The notes under the pieces are model-generated. The model did no database searches and was not told the DNA's origin. It worked only from the letters and a program-made list of their open reading frames with translations. The position numbers and the translations under genes were made by a program. From Trematomus loennbergii (taxonomy: Eukaryota; Chordata; Actinopteri; Perciformes; Nototheniidae): a DNA stretch of 64,000 nt. Positions 60,801 through 64,000 of the stretch are shown piece after piece. The stretch is from the NCBI GenBank assembly GCA_012861695.1, contig JAAOOA010000127.1:30167154-30231153 (forward strand), written 5' to 3'. Every line of letters begins with the position of its first letter. Position 1 is the first letter of the stretch.

Positions 60801-60926
60801 CTCAAGGCAGAGCCAGTAGCTCTGAAAGACAGGGACTGGGTTGCCATCAAATATTACATTCACAACAGAATCATGGCATTAAAAAGGAAGATGAATACAG
60901 GACTAGAACATGCCAACTTGGTCTGA
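54808..60926 (+). CDS. Spliced gene candidate in the inserted segment, unknown family
   Basis: Exon a (54808-54875) starts MQRTPATWKILSTELEGLHT. It joins in phase to exon d (60316-60381), whose matching frame reads FTEEHNTSLQQSFLKVLQW, and then to exon e (60693-60926): WEDESKWTGDEVKATERHL, a one-base gap, then TSCRVPGKKDCDSCLKAEP, LKDRDWVAIKYYIHNRIMAL, ending EHANLV and TGA. The pattern RHL..VPGKKDC..CL.AEP..LK.RDW.AIK.Y..NRI is, from memory, frequent at the C-terminus of uncharacterised fish proteins linked to transposons; I cannot name it. Splice sites are canonical. Exons b and c lie between but shift the frame if included. It may be a complete small gene, the 3' end of a larger one, or a decayed transposon gene. 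Confidence 0.5.
55321..55345 (+). CDS. Candidate micro-exon b, 25 nt
   Basis: Acceptor CCATGTAG, donor ATG|GTGAGT. After exon a it reads CLLIEEQM and leads in phase 0 into the c cassettes. Confidence 0.35.
55539..55640 (+). CDS. Cassette exon c, copy 1 (alternative 3' end)
   Basis: Acceptor TTGCAG, reads KLSDMIPAQPLADSERSQRS. Unlike the other copies it lacks the CAACAG|GTAATT donor and instead runs to TACAAG|GTAAAT, 102 nt, still a multiple of three. Confidence 0.35.
56397..56473 (+). pseudogene. Cassette exon c, copy 2 (one base short)
   Basis: Same splice sites (TTGCAG; CAACAG|GTAATT). GACTGATC replaces GACATGATC, so the frame breaks. 77 nt against 78. A piggyBac-like MITE starts 9 bp after the donor. 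Confidence 0.35.
56482..57112. mobile_element. piggyBac-like MITE, copy 1
   Basis: 631 bp, ends CCCTTGTGTTGTGTT and, inverted, CCCTTATGTTGTGTT, flanked by TTAA (56478-56481, 57113-57116). It contains the palindrome GGGTCAATTTTGACCC. Non-coding; TTAA targeting is typical of piggyBac. Confidence 0.8.
57554..57950 (+). repeat. About 115-bp subrepeats within the duplicated block
   Basis: Consecutive near-identical units with GTCATGATGTGTTTCAGAG, GGTACAACCCAACGAGTGTA and TAGTAGATATCGTCTTTAGG. Shorter runs of the same unit occur at about 56050-56220. Confidence 0.85.
58141..58218 (+). CDS. Cassette exon c, copy 3 (intact)
   Basis: 78 nt, frame KLSDMIAAQPLADSEASQRY then TSSFQQ, acceptor ATGCAG, donor CAACAG|GTAATA. 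The only copy with full length and an open frame together with the standard donor position. Confidence 0.35.
58227..58860. mobile_element. piggyBac-like MITE, copy 2 (same site as copy 1)
   Basis: 634 bp, nearly identical to copy 1 and at the same place in the duplicated block. The left TTAA is altered to ATAA; the right TTAA is kept. It spread by block duplication, not by a new insertion. Confidence 0.8.
59544..59620 (+). pseudogene. Cassette exon c, copy 4 (one base short)
   Basis: 77 nt. TCACC replaces TCCACC. The donor CAACAG|GTAATT is followed directly by AAACATTTACTC, the empty MITE site. Confidence 0.35.
60316..60381 (+). CDS. Candidate exon d
   Basis: 66 nt, acceptor CTTTCAG, donor AAG|GTAAAT. 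Open in the frame IHRRTQHFTSTKLPQSAPME (phase 0) and in the frame FTEEHNTSLQQSFLKVLQW (phase 2). Only the second continues into exon e. Confidence 0.45.
60693..60926 (+). CDS. Candidate terminal exon e
   Basis: Acceptor ATGACAG, TGA at 60924-60926. A one-base shift near 60755-60759 (CCTTAAC) creates TAA; one extra T gives a continuous frame to the RDW.AIKYYIHNRI domain. Possible poly(A) signals: AATAAA near 61552 and 62482. Confidence 0.5.
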
Positions 60927-63831
<2,905 letters not shown>

Positions 63832-64000
63832 AATAAGAGACTGGAACTAGGCTGTGGCCAAGTTTTAATCGAAGTGGCATATTTAATAATAATACATTAA
63901 ATGTTTATAGTGCTTTTCTAAGAACTCAAAGACGCTTTGACAGAGAATAAACAAAACAAAAAACGATATTTGAAATATTTGACCAATAATCTTTAGTTTC
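63832..64000. other. CEP290 intron 5, right edge
   Basis: Unrecognised intron sequence at the window edge; no exon. Confidence 0.4.

Overview
The window is eukaryotic genomic DNA from a ray-finned fish, probably a percomorph-type teleost. The evidence is spliced vertebrate genes in long introns, V-type tRNA SINEs, L2-like LINE fragments, many hAT/Harbinger/piggyBac-like short transposons, and long (TG)n and (GATA)n tracts. Two conserved neighbouring vertebrate genes lie head to head: TMTC3 on the minus strand (13 coding exons, ATG at 47483, stop at 1211-1213) and the 5' end of CEP290 on the plus strand (ATG at 49378, five coding exons to 51204; the rest lies beyond the right edge). A 1.9-kb shared interval separates the two start codons. 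The same TMTC3/CEP290 adjacency is known in human.

Layout. 1-1210: sequence downstream of TMTC3. 1211-47508: TMTC3 exons and introns, the introns filled with repeats. These include a hAT-like element with a 36-bp minisatellite (2128-3318), a dispersed family carrying a 57-bp tandem array (3375-5700), a Harbinger-like palindromic element (6034-6939), a (GATA)n-type tract (9892-10709), a nest of at least five transposon layers (about 12190-18960), several TTA/hAT-type elements, and a LINE fragment in which a 42-bp piece of ORF2 was amplified about 35 times (27725-29205). 47509-49377: putative divergent promoter region. 49378-51204: CEP290 exons 1-5. 51205-64000: an expanded CEP290 intron. It holds a tandem pair of terminal-inverted-repeat elements; the second is split inside its (TG)n core by an 8.57-kb segment (54267-62838). 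That segment has imperfect terminal inverted repeats of its own and contains a small spliced plus-strand gene candidate. One exon cassette of that candidate is present four times, and two of the cassette copies carry a piggyBac-like MITE at the same position.

Assembly quality matters here. Eight places in TMTC3 coding exons and one in CEP290 lack one or two bases, mostly at homopolymers or a dinucleotide run, and restoring them gives full-length reading frames with correct exon phases (TMTC3 about 935 aa). This pattern fits long-read consensus error better than gene decay. TMTC3 encodes an ER O-mannosyltransferase with TPR repeats; CEP290 encodes a ciliary transition-zone coiled-coil protein. 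They are neighbours, not known to act in one pathway.
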